64,000 bases of DNA from Crotophaga sulcirostris (taxonomy: Eukaryota > Chordata > Aves > Cuculiformes > Crotophagidae): NCBI GenBank assembly GCA_013397455.1, contig VYZB01000192.1:92161-156160 (forward strand). The letters are read 5' to 3'. Position numbers and translations under genes: made by a program. The notes beneath the pieces are model-generated. The model was not told where the DNA came from, ran no database searches, and worked only from the letters and a program-made list of their open reading frames with translations. Below are positions 53,526-63,993 of the stretch, piece by piece (position 1 is the first letter of the stretch; each line of letters starts with the position of its first letter).

Positions 53526-54480
53526 GCAGTTGCACTGAGCTGGGCCGAACGTCCATCTAGCCCAGCATCCCAGTTCAAATGGAGGCCAAACCCAGATGTC
53601 TGGGGAAATTCACAGTAGTGAAGGTACTTCCTGCTGTAGAAGTCTGCTGGCCCTCAGCCATTTATGGATTGAGGAGAGCCTGGGTCGGAAGCAATGTCTA
53701 TGTCTTTAAAAATTCTCAGCAAATTTCTCTTCCATGAGCTTCTGTCCTTGAAGTTCTATAATACTTCTGCTTTCAAAACATCCTGAGGAAGGAGCCCTAC
53801 AGCTTTAATGCAGATGGTTTGACCAGACACCTTTTCTTTGTTTTGAACCTGGCACCCGAGAGCTACATTTGATGCTTCCTGCAATCCAATTATATTGGAA
53901 GAGACGGGGAACAACTGATCCCTTTCCACTCTTCCCTTCTTAACTGGGATATGATGGCTTTCTACAAAATCACCACTGATTCAGTCCTTTTCACTTAGTG
54001 ATTTCATGTACGGAAGCTACTCCATGTTTTGGGTTATCCTTGCAGCTGTTCTCAGATGCTTTTGAACTTTTACTGTATTCTTACTGAACAACTGGAGGAC
54101 CAGAGCTGCACATGGTATTCAGGATGCAGACATACTTTTGTTTTATGCAATGGCATAACGATGCTCTCTGCCTTGTTCTCCACCTGTTCCATTCTCTCTA
54201 CAAAGATCTAACATTTTATTTTCTTTTTTCACTCCACCAAGAACCAAGAGGATGTTATCATGAACAATATATCATAACTACAAGATGTTGCTTCTATATT
54301 TGGCTCAGGACCTATCAGTTATATGTGAAGTTAGAAATGTTCTTTGCCTCGTGCATTGTCTTATCACTTTATTTGGATTGAATTTCTTGTGCTATTTTAT
54401 CAGTCTTGCACAGTCCTTCTGCAATTTTTTGCTGTAAGTCCTTGTCTTTATTTATATTTATTATCTAGAATAATGAAAGT
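53526..54480 (-). mobile_element. Ancient CR1/L3-like LINE 3' region, minus orientation
   Basis: Several blocks occur in the same order as in an old LINE family common in turtles and archosaurs: 'CGTCCATCTAGCCCAGCATC' at the 3' end (low coordinates), a 'CATCCTGAGGAAGGAG' block, 'CTGTTCTCAGATGCTTTTGA', 'CCAGAGCTGCACATGGTATT', 'CAATGGCATAACGATG' and 'CAGTCCTTCTGCAATTTTTT'. Homology is collinear over about 950 bp despite heavy substitution. The family name is from memory of its consensus. No intact frame remains. Confidence 0.7.
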
Positions 54481-57400
54481 CCAATACAGGTTTGTGGCTC
54501 TGTCTTATAGGGGTAATATCTGGGGAAGTCTTTAAGCCTGTCTTAAATCCTGAAATCACTTAAATGGGCAGAAGACACTTGATGTTGGGAATACTGAGTC
54601 TGAAATGTGGGAAAGAGTTGTCTTTGAATGTTGTGTCTGCACACAGTTGAATTCTGCTCTCTCCTGTTCTGCTGTGCTATTCTTTTCTTTCTTTCTCTGT
54701 GTTTATCTTGTTTGTGAGTCTAGCCCTGGGCTTTGCAAATCTTTCTGCCACTTCCATGCCCTGAATAGTTTTGAGCTAGGAGAAAGACAGACAACTTCTG
54801 TGGAGGATCGTTGTTACATAACAAACCCCTTGTCTTTTGGTCCTTGAAAAAATGTTCCTGTGCCAGTCCATCCCTCTGGTCATGATTAAAGTTGTGGTGA
54901 TCTCTTCTCAGTAGTCTTAAATATCTAATTAATTACTCCTTCCAGTTCCCTCCTTCCCTGGTGTCTGTCTGTTCCTAGATCAGACTCACTTCTAACACCC
55001 GAAGCAAACTGCTACCTCTGGCTCACCAGAGCATCTTCTCCTCATACTCCCATGGTAGCAGCTCTATCCAGCTGCTCATAGCCTTCTCCTTCCTCATGCA
55101 TTCTGCTGCCATATTTTCTCATAATTGTTGCCTGACTTTTTATATGCTTTTTTCTCATTGTTCCACTTGCATATGCCTCGGGTTCACTTGTACACCCCAC
55201 CACCCCTCCACCTATGTGACCTGGCTTCTTCTGCCCTTCTTTCACCCTGTGCTGAATTTGCTTTGATTTTAGTACTTCTAATGACACCTTTTTATATCCC
55301 TTCTTCCAGGCCTCCTCTGAATTCATCCCAGGGCAGTTTTCTCTTCTCTGATCATCTTCATGTTTCAGTGAGGAACAGCAGAACAAGTGTCACCTGTTGC
55401 TTTCCAAGTGACTCTATGCCCTGTCATTCCAAAAGCTATCACTGCACACACAAATACATGTGTGTGCACCAAAAACAAGGGCAGGGGGGTTGTATCAAGC
55501 TGCTAAGAAAGCATGAAGCAGCTGGGTAGGTGTGAGAAGAGTGTAACTTCTGTAACATCACCTGCTCTGTCGGGCTGATTGGGTAAAAGTCTGCACAGAG
55601 AGGAAGTGAGACTCCGGCCCTGTCACTCTGCCCCTGAGCTGGAGCACCAAGCAGGTCCCTGCAGGAGCAAGGACAAGCTGCACTGGAGGACAAGAGCTAG
55701 TGGCAGTGGAGGATCAGGAGCTCCGTGCAGTCTTGCAGCTCTGAGGGACTGCGAAGGGCAGGGTGGCTGTGGGGAGGCCGGGGGAGTGGCTGAAGGAAGG
55801 AGAGGCAGAAGGGGAGGCTTGCAGAGCTGGGCTGCAAGGAGCTGGTGGCGAGTGGTGATGGGCAGAGGAGTCTGCTCTAGAGGGACAGAGATGAGGACAT
55901 CAAAGCACGCAGCAGGAGTGGAGAAAAAAGCGATCTTGTCTGGCCCAACTTTGTGCCAGCACTTGCGTGTCTGAAAGTGGACAGGATCTGAGCTCTCTTT
56001 CATTTTAAGCCTGAGTTATTCCAGCCCAGTGACTCAATTTATTTCTGTCTCTGCTCCTGACATTTCTCTTCCAGGTGGCTGCTGCCTGGTTTTGGGTGGG
56101 GCTGTGGGCTGGGGTGACTCATGTTTTCAAGCTCTTATCGGCATCAGTATGATGTTCTGCTTTTCTTTTCTGTCATACAGCATCCCACTCCCCTCCCCAT
56201 CTTCCCCTCCCTCTGCCGGCTCCCAGAGGAGGCGACAGACGGTCCTGTAATTTGGTTCCATTCGCTCGACTGGAGCAACACCTGCCCCCCTCTCAGGGGA
56301 CGAGAGGGTCTCATCCCAAACCATGCAAGGAGCCAAAGATGAATCTGAAGCCCACATGCAAATAGAGCCCAGGATAAAACAACACGGCCATTCTGGGTAG
56401 GAAAGGCAAAATCCATCACCATGGGAAGAGGCAGGAAAAACAAAATCTCCTCTGAAGAAATAAATAAGAAGTGCCAAGAGATTGCCTTTTCCTTTTGGGT
56501 CCATTGCTGTTGTGGTTATTGATCTGTCCCACCCTGGAGAATAAACTGAGAGTACTGAAAAATAATGGCTGATATTAGAACGCATTTATTCATCGTAAAA
56601 GGACTGGGTTAATTGGGTTACAGGATAGCAAGATGGATAGATATTTGAATAGATACATAGAATATCACTGGCATTTCTTCATGGCTACATAATGGAAAAG
56701 ATCCATTTCTTTGTTGAATTTCATCTACAGCATCCTCTTCATCTCGCCTAGCCCCCAATCCCTCTCTCTCTCACATATACACACACTCTTTGCTAGGAAT
56801 ATAGAAAAGAGATCAAATTACATCCAAGTCCCTCAGAATTTCTCTGCTGTAAGTATCAGTTTTAATATCCTACCTGGCTCCCCCTCTTTCTAATACAAGC
56901 AATAAGGTGCTACTTTGGGGCCGGTGAGCAGTGTGATCCTGAATGCACATACACCATGCACTTTGCTGGTGAGTGATGGGCTATGTCTAGAAATCCTTCC
57001 TTTTGCATATTTAATAGCAGCATAAACATAAGTCTCTATTTTGGAATATTTTGTGCTCTAGATCCTTTACTGTCTTAGGAAACTATATGATAGTCCTAGA
57101 AACAGTTCCCTGTTAGCTGTATAGTTCTGTGGAAATCAGTGAGTTTATTTGTAGAAGTTGCTTTTGGCTTCCTGTGTGTTTGTTTGCTGCATCAGGGTCA
57201 GGATCTGTTTCTAGCATTCAGACAAATGCATTAGATGCCCTGTTTCCTAATGACACCCATGTAAAAGTGTATTATTCCCCATGTCCAGGTATGTTCATAT
57301 AGGTCTGCAAATGTGTCATAGTAGGTGTTATCACCATGTGCTAAGGTGTGCTGGATATCCCTTGTCCTGGGATATTCTAGGTCTACCAATTGGAAGCATT

Positions 57401-58283
57401 TCCTCTCTGTGAATGCTGGAGGTTTACATGCCATGTTTTATCTATTGGATTGAGTCAGGCTTAAACTACCTCTGAAAACCTCAGCTAAAAGTCCAGAGGT
57501 AGTACTCTGCCTTCTCTGTCTTGGAGTATGCTTTCTTTCCCTAAAAAATGCTTTAGTCCCTAAAAATACAGGAACTATTAACTCTGTGTTTCTTCTGTGG
57601 CAATTGTTGGATTGGCACATTGAGCAATTCCACCCGATTCCTCCTGTAATATTGTCACTCAAGATCATTTGTTCCTGTATCATTGAGGAAATATAGATAT
57701 AGACGAAGGAACTTTGATCATATAATTAGACTTTATTGCTGTCTCATGAAGACGTGCAATGGGATAGAGTTAAAATTGTTTACCCATTCTTCATAGATCC
57801 AGACTTCTGAGCATTTAGCCTCACAGCCTTTTTTATTGCATTGCCCTTGTCATTTGTGCATATTACTGAGAACTTTCTCAAGAACTAAAAAAAAGAGGTG
57901 GGATGGAGAAGCAAAACCTATGTTTTTTTTTTCAACAGTTATCAACTGCTGGATGAGGATGTGTTTCTTCCTTGATGCCAGTGGGAAAAATAGAAGTGGT
58001 TGGGCTGATGTCATGGTGGTGAGAGGATACAAGCAAGGTGGTGAGTGGATGGACAGGGCTCATAGGGAGAAGTAATTTCTTTCATCAGATAAACCTTTGG
58101 AACGAAAGAAAACATCTTCAGGTCAAGTGTTGTGACTCTTCTTCAGGTTAAACTTAAGACTCTGTCCTGTGTTTGCCATGAAGAACAAAACCCTTCCTCG
58201 ACCTCTCTCTGAGCACAATCAGGCTTTCCAGTATTCCAGGGGATTGCAGGAATCTGATGACCCAGGCAATGAGGTGAATATTT
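54481..58283. other. Intergenic, nothing recognised
   Basis: GC-richer around 55600-55900 but without CpG density or coding signature. Overlapping open frames there on both strands are compositional. Confidence 0.5.
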
Positions 58284-59065
58284 AATGAAGTTCAACAAGG
58301 CCAAGTGCAAGGTCCTGCACTTGGACTGGGGCAATCCAAAGCACAGTTACAGGCTGGGTGGAGAATGGATTGAGAGCATCCCTAAGGAGAAGAACTTGGG
58401 GGTGTTGGTTGATGAGAAGCTAAACATGACTCAACAACGTGTGCTCTTAGGCCAACCATATCTTGGGCTGCATCAAAGGAAGTGTGGCCAGCAGGTGAAG
58501 GGAGGTGATTCTCCCTTTCTACTTCCCTCTCGTCAGACCTCGTCTGGAGTATTGTGTCTAGCTCTGGAGTCCCCAACATAAGAAGGATATGGGCCTGTTG
58601 GAGCGAGTCCAGAGGAGGGACACAAAAATGATCAGAATGCTTGAGCACCTCTGCTCTGAGGACAGGCTGAGAGAGTTGAGGTTGTTCAGCCTGGAGAAGA
58701 AAAGGCTCCGAAGAGATCTCATAGCAACCTTCCAGTACCTAAAGAAGGCCTACAGGGAAGATGGGGAGGGGCTCTTTACAAGGACATGTAGTGATGGGAA
58801 AAGGGGTAATTTCTTTAAGCTGGAAGAAGGTAGATTTAGATTAGATATAAGGAAGAAATTCTTCACTACCAGGGTGATGAGGCACAGAAACAGGTTGCCC
58901 AGAGAAGTTGTGGATGCCCCATTCTTGAAGTGTTCAAGGCCAGGCTGTATGGTGTTTTGAGCAACGGGATCTAGTGGCAGTTGTCCCTGGCCATGGCAGG
59001 GGGCGTGGAACGAGGTGAACATTAAGATCCCTTCCAATCCAAACCATTCTATGATTCTATGATTA
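58284..59065 (+). mobile_element. CR1 LINE, longest copy in the window, plus orientation
   Basis: About 780 bp covering the end of ORF2 and the 3' UTR. Translation shows KFNKAKCKVLHL, LGVLVDEKL, LLERVQRRDTKMI, LFSLEKKRLRRDLI and [12 protein letters not shown], the usual C-terminal words of the CR1 reverse transcriptase, broken by frameshifts (near 58440-58590) and a stop. Ends 'CCATTCTATGATTCTATGAT'. Same subfamily as 3305-3694. Dead copy. Confidence 0.95.
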
Positions 59066-60564
59066 TTCTTGCTTCCAAGATATCTCCATGCTACCCTCTT
59101 CTATGCTTACAACACAGTGAACTCACTTGGGCACAGGGTCCCGTGGCTAAGGGCTGGAGCCCTTGGGCTTTTTATTAGCCCCTGGGCTAATAAACACTGC
59201 TGGATCCACAGCAAACTTCCCTGCAGGGACATAGCTTGAGCACCTTTTAACCCATGTCCTGATATGTTTGCAACACCCCTAGACTGGGGAGTGCATCCAG
59301 GAGGAACACTGGGTCCACATCTCCTTATCCAGTGCTCTGTGTGCTTGAATCAACCACCAGTGACTGCAGACATCATACTTTGCAGTAAGGTAATGCAGAA
59401 CACTCTCTTTCCCAAAATGTGCCTTCCATATTTAAGCAGGAAATAATACGTTAATCTTTTTATTAACGAAGTCTTTCCAAATGTTGGTAGCATGAAGGCT
59501 TGCTAGATGTCAGGATTTATAGTATCACTCAGGGTGTTAGCATCAAACTTGACTCAGTGTACAGATGTTGACAGAAGCTAAGAAACAAGCCTGTCCCAAA
59601 GAAAACCAGCTCCAAAGTTGGTGGAGTTATTTCAGCTATGAAAAATGCTGGATTTGAAAACTGTGCATCAAACTACCAAACATGCGTGTGTTCCCTTGGG
59701 ACATGGGAAGAGTGCATTGGTAGAAAGTGGAATTAACAGCCTCTCTGACAGGTTTTCTGCATGGAGCTTTTCAGCTGGTCAAACCTACACTTAATTAAAC
59801 CACTGTGCAAAGTGTCAACCATAAAAATGGGAGGGGGCAGGGAGGGTTTTATCTCTCCAGTAAGTAACAATGGACGACGCAGCTGCCCAAGTCAATGGCA
59901 ATATTCAAATTATAGGTAAAATTAACCCCTTGCAGTAAACAAGAAAAGGATTTAATAAATGGGATGGCACAGAGGTCTCGTGTTACTCAGATTATAACCT
60001 GTCTGTTACTGAGTTTGTATCTGTGCTGTGTTTCAAATGACAGGCTTTGCCAGTGAAGCCTTACATAAAGGAGCACACTTGAGGTTTTCAAAAAATAGGG
60101 AAAGGGCCCAAGCATTTACTTGGGTTTAGTAGAATTGGACCTGTCCAGAAAAGGATAACAAACGAGTTCAAACGACAGGAAGAAAATCCAGTGCTCTCAG
60201 GGAGGATGAGCCACGTACACTTTGGTTGCAAAGTCGCACATATTGAAGAGCAATTTAGCAAAACCGGTGCCTGCAAGCATGAGGTTTGATTTTATAGCCT
60301 GAACTTTGAAAATGTGTGACTAGACATCAGTTGTGACCAATACCAGGAGAAAGTGAAAGTGGTGGTCCTGAGCCCCCTGCACATCTGGGCAGTGCAGCCA
60401 GCTGAGAGCAGCTGGGGCAGGGGAGCTGTGTTGGAGGGACTGCAGAATGAGTCTCCCTAGGTAACCTGTTGAAGCTTTCCCACGCACGACTTGAGAAGGC
60501 TTTGCAATCCTTATTCATAAAGACATCGCATCTCCATCTTATAGAAAGACCAACAGGAAAAAAT
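59066..60564. other. Region downstream of NHLH2
   Basis: No coding sequence recognised. A candidate regulatory block at 59745-60070 is listed separately. Confidence 0.5.
59745..60070. promoter_or_regulatory. Candidate neural enhancer downstream of NHLH2
   Basis: A repeat-free block with clustered motifs: TTAATTAA (homeodomain type) near 59792, a SOX-type AACAATGG at 59866-59873 and an E-box GCAGCTGC at 59879-59886, preceded by ACGACG so that CGCAGCTGC matches the core and 5' side of the HEN1/NSCL consensus GGGNCGCAGCTGCGNCCC. About 500-800 bp beyond the proposed NHLH2 polyadenylation site. Motifs are observed; enhancer role is inferred. Confidence 0.35.
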
Positions 60565-60582
60565 AATTAGGAAAAAACAGCC

Positions 60583-60601
60583 TTTATTTGATACTTTTAT
60601 T
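60583..60601 (-). terminator. Candidate NHLH2 polyadenylation signals
   Basis: Two AATAAA hexamers 13 bp apart on the minus strand (complement TTTATT at 60583-60588 and 60596-60601), followed on that strand by a TG/T-rich segment including T6 runs. Other AATAAA hexamers exist in the AT-rich 3' UTR further upstream (for example near 61265 and 61465), so alternative shorter transcripts are possible. Confidence 0.45.
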
Positions 60602-60949
60602 TATATGTAAAACAGCTCACCATTCATGAGAGATATGAAAAACGCATCAGATAGAAACCAGATTTATCTATTTTCACTACAAAATATTGCATTATATAAA
60701 GCAACAGAGACACACAAAAAAACCCTGAAAAAGACTAAAATCTTTGGATAGCAGATGTGGTTTTTTTCTTTTTCTCTTTCATCCCTAAAATGCGCTTCTT
60801 GTTTTAAGAGATTCACAGCAAAGAACATGAAACATTTTCAGGCTATAGAATTTTTTTTGGTTGTCACAAAGGAAAGCAGTCCTGGATTTACTTTTCTTTC
60901 TCTTATTTTTTTTTTTTTTTAGGAAAAATGTCCTTTCCTAAAAATATGC

Positions 60950-61020
60950 CACGCACAGACACACCCACGCTCACTCCCACACACATGCATGTATACACAC
61001 ACGCACGTATACACCCACAA
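60950..61020. repeat. Imperfect CA-rich microsatellite
   Basis: Alternating CACACA and CACGCA runs interrupted by CCCAC and ATGTATA, inside the proposed NHLH2 3' UTR. Confidence 0.7.
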
Positions 61021-61795
61021 AGAAACTACTTCCCTTATAAACGATTTGCAAAGTACTTTTCAGACATAACTATAGATCAGAATAACAACAAATTTAAAAA
61101 AAAACCCTCTCCTAGTTAAGTGCTAGTGGTTCTCAATCCCACACAAAAACAAAAAAGAAAGAGAAAAGGTCAAGAACAAATGCCTTGATATATATAAAAT
61201 ATACGTATAAACAGGGAGGAAGGGGAGGTTTGTTGTACACAAGTGCAATATATTAGAGGGGAAAAATAAATTAAAATAAAAAGGAAAAGGAACACTGTAT
61301 CAATCCCAACAAACACTCATCAAGTTAAACATAATATTCCACAGGAGAAAGTGTAAACACCCGACTATAGAAACCAATTGGCACGAAGTATCCAAAGTAA
61401 AATCGCCACCACTCTGAAAAATAAATAAGTCTTGAAAAAAATAAATTGTCAACTCCTTCTACCATAAATAAAAAATAGTTATTTTTAACTGCACCCATGG
61501 GTCACACGTTTAAGGTCACAAGTAGATGGGTTTTTTTTTTTTTGGATATATATAAAGGGGCACTTGACAGCCTGAAGAAACAATCCGGTTTTACACTTCC
61601 CTTCGGAAAACGGGCTCCCTGCCGCACCGGTGCGGGGGAAGCCCTGGGGGGAGAGGAGATGCTGCGGGGACACCCCAGCACCACCACCTGCCCTGGGGAA
61701 GGCGCTGCCCCCACCGCTGGACCCGGGGCGGCGGGGATGGGGAGGATGTCCCGGCGGGGGCTCCTCATAGCTGGTCTCTGCTTCCTCACAAGGGG

Positions 61796-61817
61796 AGGAG
61801 GAGGAGGAGGAGGAGGT
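61796..61817. repeat. GGA trinucleotide repeat
   Basis: About seven GGA units just before the CR1 insertion. On the transcribed strand it reads CCT repeats. Confidence 0.8.
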
Positions 61818-62107
61818 GCTGGTCTCTTCTCTCTGGTGACCGATGACAGGACTCGAGGGAACGGCAGGGAGATGTGCCAGGGGAGGGTTAGGTTGGACAT
61901 GAGGGAAAGGTTCTTCACCCAGAGAGGGTGGTTGGAGCGCTGGCACAGCTCCCCAGGGAAGCAGTCACGGCGCCAAGCTTGGCAATATTAAAAAGCGTTT
62001 GGACGAAGCCCTCAGACACACGGTGTGAGTGTTGGGGTGTCCTGTGCAGGGAGAGGAGCTGGACTCGATGATCCTTGTGGGTCCCTTCCAACTGAGGTCA
62101 TTCTAGG
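61815..62107 (+). mobile_element. CR1 LINE 3' fragment inserted antisense in the NHLH2 3' UTR
   Basis: 'GGTCTCTTCTCTCTGGTGAC', 'GAGGGAAAGGTTCTTCACCC', 'GACTCGATGATCCTTGTGGG' and 'TCCCTTCCAACTGAGGTCAT' follow the CR1 3' consensus and end at one ATTCT unit. The 3' end lies 32 bp from the NHLH2 stop codon. Orientation is opposite to NHLH2 transcription. Confidence 0.92.
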
Positions 62108-62139
62108 GGTGGGAGGTGTCCGTCTGGGCGCCCGGGGCG

Positions 62140-62592
62140 CTACACGTCCAGGACGTGGTTGAGATAGGAGATGTAGCAGATGGCGAGGCGCAGGATCTCG
62201 ATCTTGGAGAGCTTCTTGTCGGGGGGCAGGGTGGGCAGCAGCTTGCGCAGCTCGGCGAAGGCCAGGTTGAAGGCTTCCACGCGGATGCGCTCCCGCGTGG
62301 CGTGGGCAGAGCGGTACTTGGCCGTGGCTCGGCGCCGCCGCCGCTTCNNNNNNNNNNNNNNNNNNNNNNNNNNNNNNNNNNNNNNNNNNNNNNNNNNNNN
62401 NNNNNNNNNNNNNNNNNNNNNNNNNNNNNNNNNNNNNNNNNNNNNNNNNNNNNNNNNNNNNNNNNNNNNNNNNNNNNNNNNNNNNNNNNNNNNNNNNNNN
62501 NNNNNNNNNNNNNNNNNNNNNNGGGACTCGGGGTCGGAGGGCGCCGAGGAGGGGTGGTCGGAGTCGGCGGCTTGGTCCGGGCTGAGCATCAT
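62140..62592 (-). CDS. NHLH2: NHLH2 (HEN2/NSCL2) neuronal bHLH transcription factor, coding exon with assembly gap
   Basis: NHLH2 is a nuclear class II bHLH factor that pairs with E-proteins to bind E-boxes. In mammals it acts in hypothalamic neurons controlling body weight and fertility and in GnRH neurons. The start is the first of two ATGs (complement of 62590-62592). The first 23 residues ([23 protein letters not shown]) match the family. After 175 N bases the frame resumes at [11 protein letters not shown], then the basic region [16 protein letters not shown] with the DNA-contacting Glu, helix 1, a [11 protein letters not shown] loop, helix 2 ([20 protein letters not shown]) and stop TAG. 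Frame is preserved across the gap as drawn, giving 150 residues against 135 in human, so the gap size may be overestimated or the linker longer. The whole CDS is one exon, as in mammals. Confidence 0.95.
   Translation of the reverse strand: MMLSPDQAADSDHPSSAPSDPESXXXXXXXXXXXXXXXXXXXXXXXXXXXXXXXXXXXXXXXXXXXXXXXXXXXXXXXXXXXKRRRRRATAKYRSAHATRERIRVEAFNLAFAELRKLLPTLPPDKKLSKIEILRLAICYISYLNHVLDV
62348..62522. other. Assembly gap (175 N) inside NHLH2
   Basis: Unsequenced bases in the N-terminal, GC-rich part of NHLH2. They hide the acidic and glycine-rich linker between the N-terminus and the bHLH domain. The true length is not known from this window. Confidence 0.99.
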
Positions 62593-62612
62593 CCTGCAGG
62601 GGGCGGAGGAGC
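62593..62612 (-). promoter_or_regulatory. Probable splice acceptor just upstream of the NHLH2 start codon
   Basis: On the minus strand CTCCTCCGCCCCCTGCAG is followed by G and then ATGATG. A pyrimidine-rich tract with CAG one base before the start codon suggests that the coding exon begins at 62593 and that untranslated 5' exon(s) lie further right, probably outside the window. Consistent with mammalian NHLH2, which has upstream non-coding exons. Confidence 0.5.
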
Positions 62613-62637
62613 CTGGCGGCACCGAGAAGCGGAGAGA

Positions 62638-62928
62638 GGGGGTCAGGGCACCGGCACCGGGGGGGGAAAGGGGCACGGACAGGGGCAGCGGGCAGGGGAC
62701 AGGGAAAGGGGTCGGGGGCAGGGACACGGGAAGGGACACGGGCAGGGACAAGGAAACGGGCAGGAGGCAAGGAGAGGGGCATGGACGGGGAGCAGGGACA
62801 GGGAAAGGGACACATGCAAGGAGAGAGACAGCGGGGCAGGGGGCAGGGACAGGGATAGGGAAAGGGACACAGAGAGAGGGGCAGGGAACGGGTAAGGACA
62901 GGGACAGACACACGGACACGGACAGAAA
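62638..62928. repeat. Purine-rich GGGACA/GGGAAA minisatellite
   Basis: About 290 bp of imperfect units built from GGGACAGGG, GGGAAAGGG and GGGGCA, including two longer related blocks (GCAGGGACAGGGAAAGGGAC near 62790 and a variant near 62845). Lies in the presumed 5' intron of NHLH2. Creates long spurious open frames on both strands. Many G-runs on the plus strand make G-quadruplexes plausible. Confidence 0.85.
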
Positions 62929-63113
62929 CACAGTATCACACACACAGTACCACAGTATTACAAGGTTGGAAAGGACCTCTGAGATCATCGAGTCCAACCT
63001 ATAACCCAACACAAACACCAACCCATCATCTAAACCGTGGCACTGAGTGCCTCAGCCAATCTCCTCCTAAACACCTCCAGGGTTGGTGACTCCACCACCT
63101 CCCTGGGCAGCCG
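62929..63113 (-). mobile_element. CR1 LINE 3' fragment, minus orientation
   Basis: 'CACAGTACCACAGTATTACA', 'AGGTTGGAAAGGACCTCTGA', 'CTAAACCGTGGCACTGAGTG' and 'TCCACCACCTCCCTGGGCAG'. Same subfamily as 2760 and 38870. Its terminal repeat merges into the preceding minisatellite. Confidence 0.92.
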
Positions 63114-63529
63114 GGAGCGCTGAGGAGAGAGGTACCCGGGACAAACGCTGCCCCGTCATTTAGCATCCCGCTTCTAGCGTTTGGCGGCAGCATCAGCGGA
63201 ATGTGCTTCCTCCCATTATTCCCCGTGCTCGCTTGGGTGTAGGAACAAGGCCCGGAAAGCAATAAATGAATATATATATATGTATTTTTTTGTCCAAATC
63301 CTCAATATTAGGTCGATTTCCCTCCCAGTTTTACAATCGTATTTCCTGCCCTGCTCATCTCTGCTTTATCATTTTCTCTTTCCGTAACGCTCTACGGGAC
63401 CCGAGATACAGACATGATGCTTATAAACACACGGCTCAAGGCTCCCCAAACATAACAAGGCCAGTGGGGAAATTTATTTCCCCAATCAAAACTACAGGAT
63501 CTGATGTATCTGCTGAGCTCTCCTCCTAC
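63114..63529. other. NHLH2 upstream/intron sequence, nothing specific
   Basis: A short (AT)n stretch at 63269-63280. No exon or promoter can be assigned. Confidence 0.5.
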
Positions 63530-63778
63530 TATTTTTTCTTTTTCTTTTTTTTTTTCTTTCTCTTTTTTTTCTATTTTCTTTCTCTTTTTATTTCATTTTT
63601 TCTTTCTCTTTTTCTTTTTTTCTTTACCCTTTTCTTTCTCTTTCCCTTTCCCTTTCCCTTTTCCTTTTTCTTTTCCTTTCCCTTTCCCTTTCCCTTTCTC
63701 TTTTTCTTTTTCTTTCTCTTTCCCTCTGACTTTCCCTTTTACTTTACCTTTTACTTTCCGTTTTTCTTTTTATTTCCC
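63530..63778. repeat. Polypyrimidine tract (TTTTTC/CTTTCC)n
   Basis: About 250 bp of almost pure pyrimidine on the plus strand, passing from TTTTTCTTTCTC to CCCTTTCCCTTT units and back. On the NHLH2-sense strand it is polypurine. Mirror-symmetric sub-blocks (63640-63700) could adopt triplex DNA. Gives a low-complexity Phe-rich open frame that is not a gene. Confidence 0.9.
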
Positions 63779-63899
63779 GCTGCTAATTGTGCGGATAGCG
63801 ATTTGCCAGCGGTCAAATGGGGATGTTTGTAGACTCTCCTATTTTTAAGCATCGGATTCCAAAAGAAACACCCCCGCAATCAGCGGCTGAACTTTTCCA

Positions 63900-63993
63900 C
63901 TCCTTTAAATTTTCCCTCCTCTCCCCTCCCTGAGAGAAAAGAGGAAAGGGGGAGGGAAGGAGGGGAGGTGGGGAAGGAGGAGGGGGGCGACTA
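63900..63993. repeat. Adjacent pyrimidine and purine tracts
   Basis: A CCCTCCTCTCCCCTCCCTGA block switches at about 63931 to GAGAAAAGAGGAAAGGGGGA-type purines. The two halves are partly self-complementary, so a GC-rich hairpin is possible. It continues to nearly the right edge. Confidence 0.75.

Larger units (their letters stand above)
60565..62139 (-). other. NHLH2: Probable NHLH2 3' UTR
   Basis: Runs from the NHLH2 stop codon to two AATAAA signals on the minus strand (complements of 60596-60601 and 60583-60588), followed by a T-rich downstream stretch, a good cleavage context near 60560-60575. It is AT-rich with several AU-rich elements, including the nonamer TTATTTATT (complement of 61420-61428). 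It also holds an antisense CR1 (61815-62107), a GGA repeat (61796-61817), a T/A run (60906-60920) and a CA-rich stretch (60950-61020). The end point is inferred from signals, not from transcripts. Confidence 0.6.

Noticed and set aside
61485..61991. Overlapping open frames of 138-164 codons
   Set aside because: They fall in the GC-rich NHLH2 3' UTR and read into a CR1 fragment; no independent domain.
62348..62522. Treating NHLH2 as a frameshifted pseudogene
   Set aside because: The visible parts are intact, in frame, and carry an undisturbed bHLH and stop. The only defect is missing sequence.
62012..63021. Long open frames on both strands around NHLH2 (up to 299 codons)
   Set aside because: They run through the N gap and the purine-rich minisatellite. 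Only 62140-62592 on the minus strand matches a protein family.
63266..63848. Phe-rich plus-strand open frames up to 188 codons
   Set aside because: Translation of a polypyrimidine tract; low complexity.
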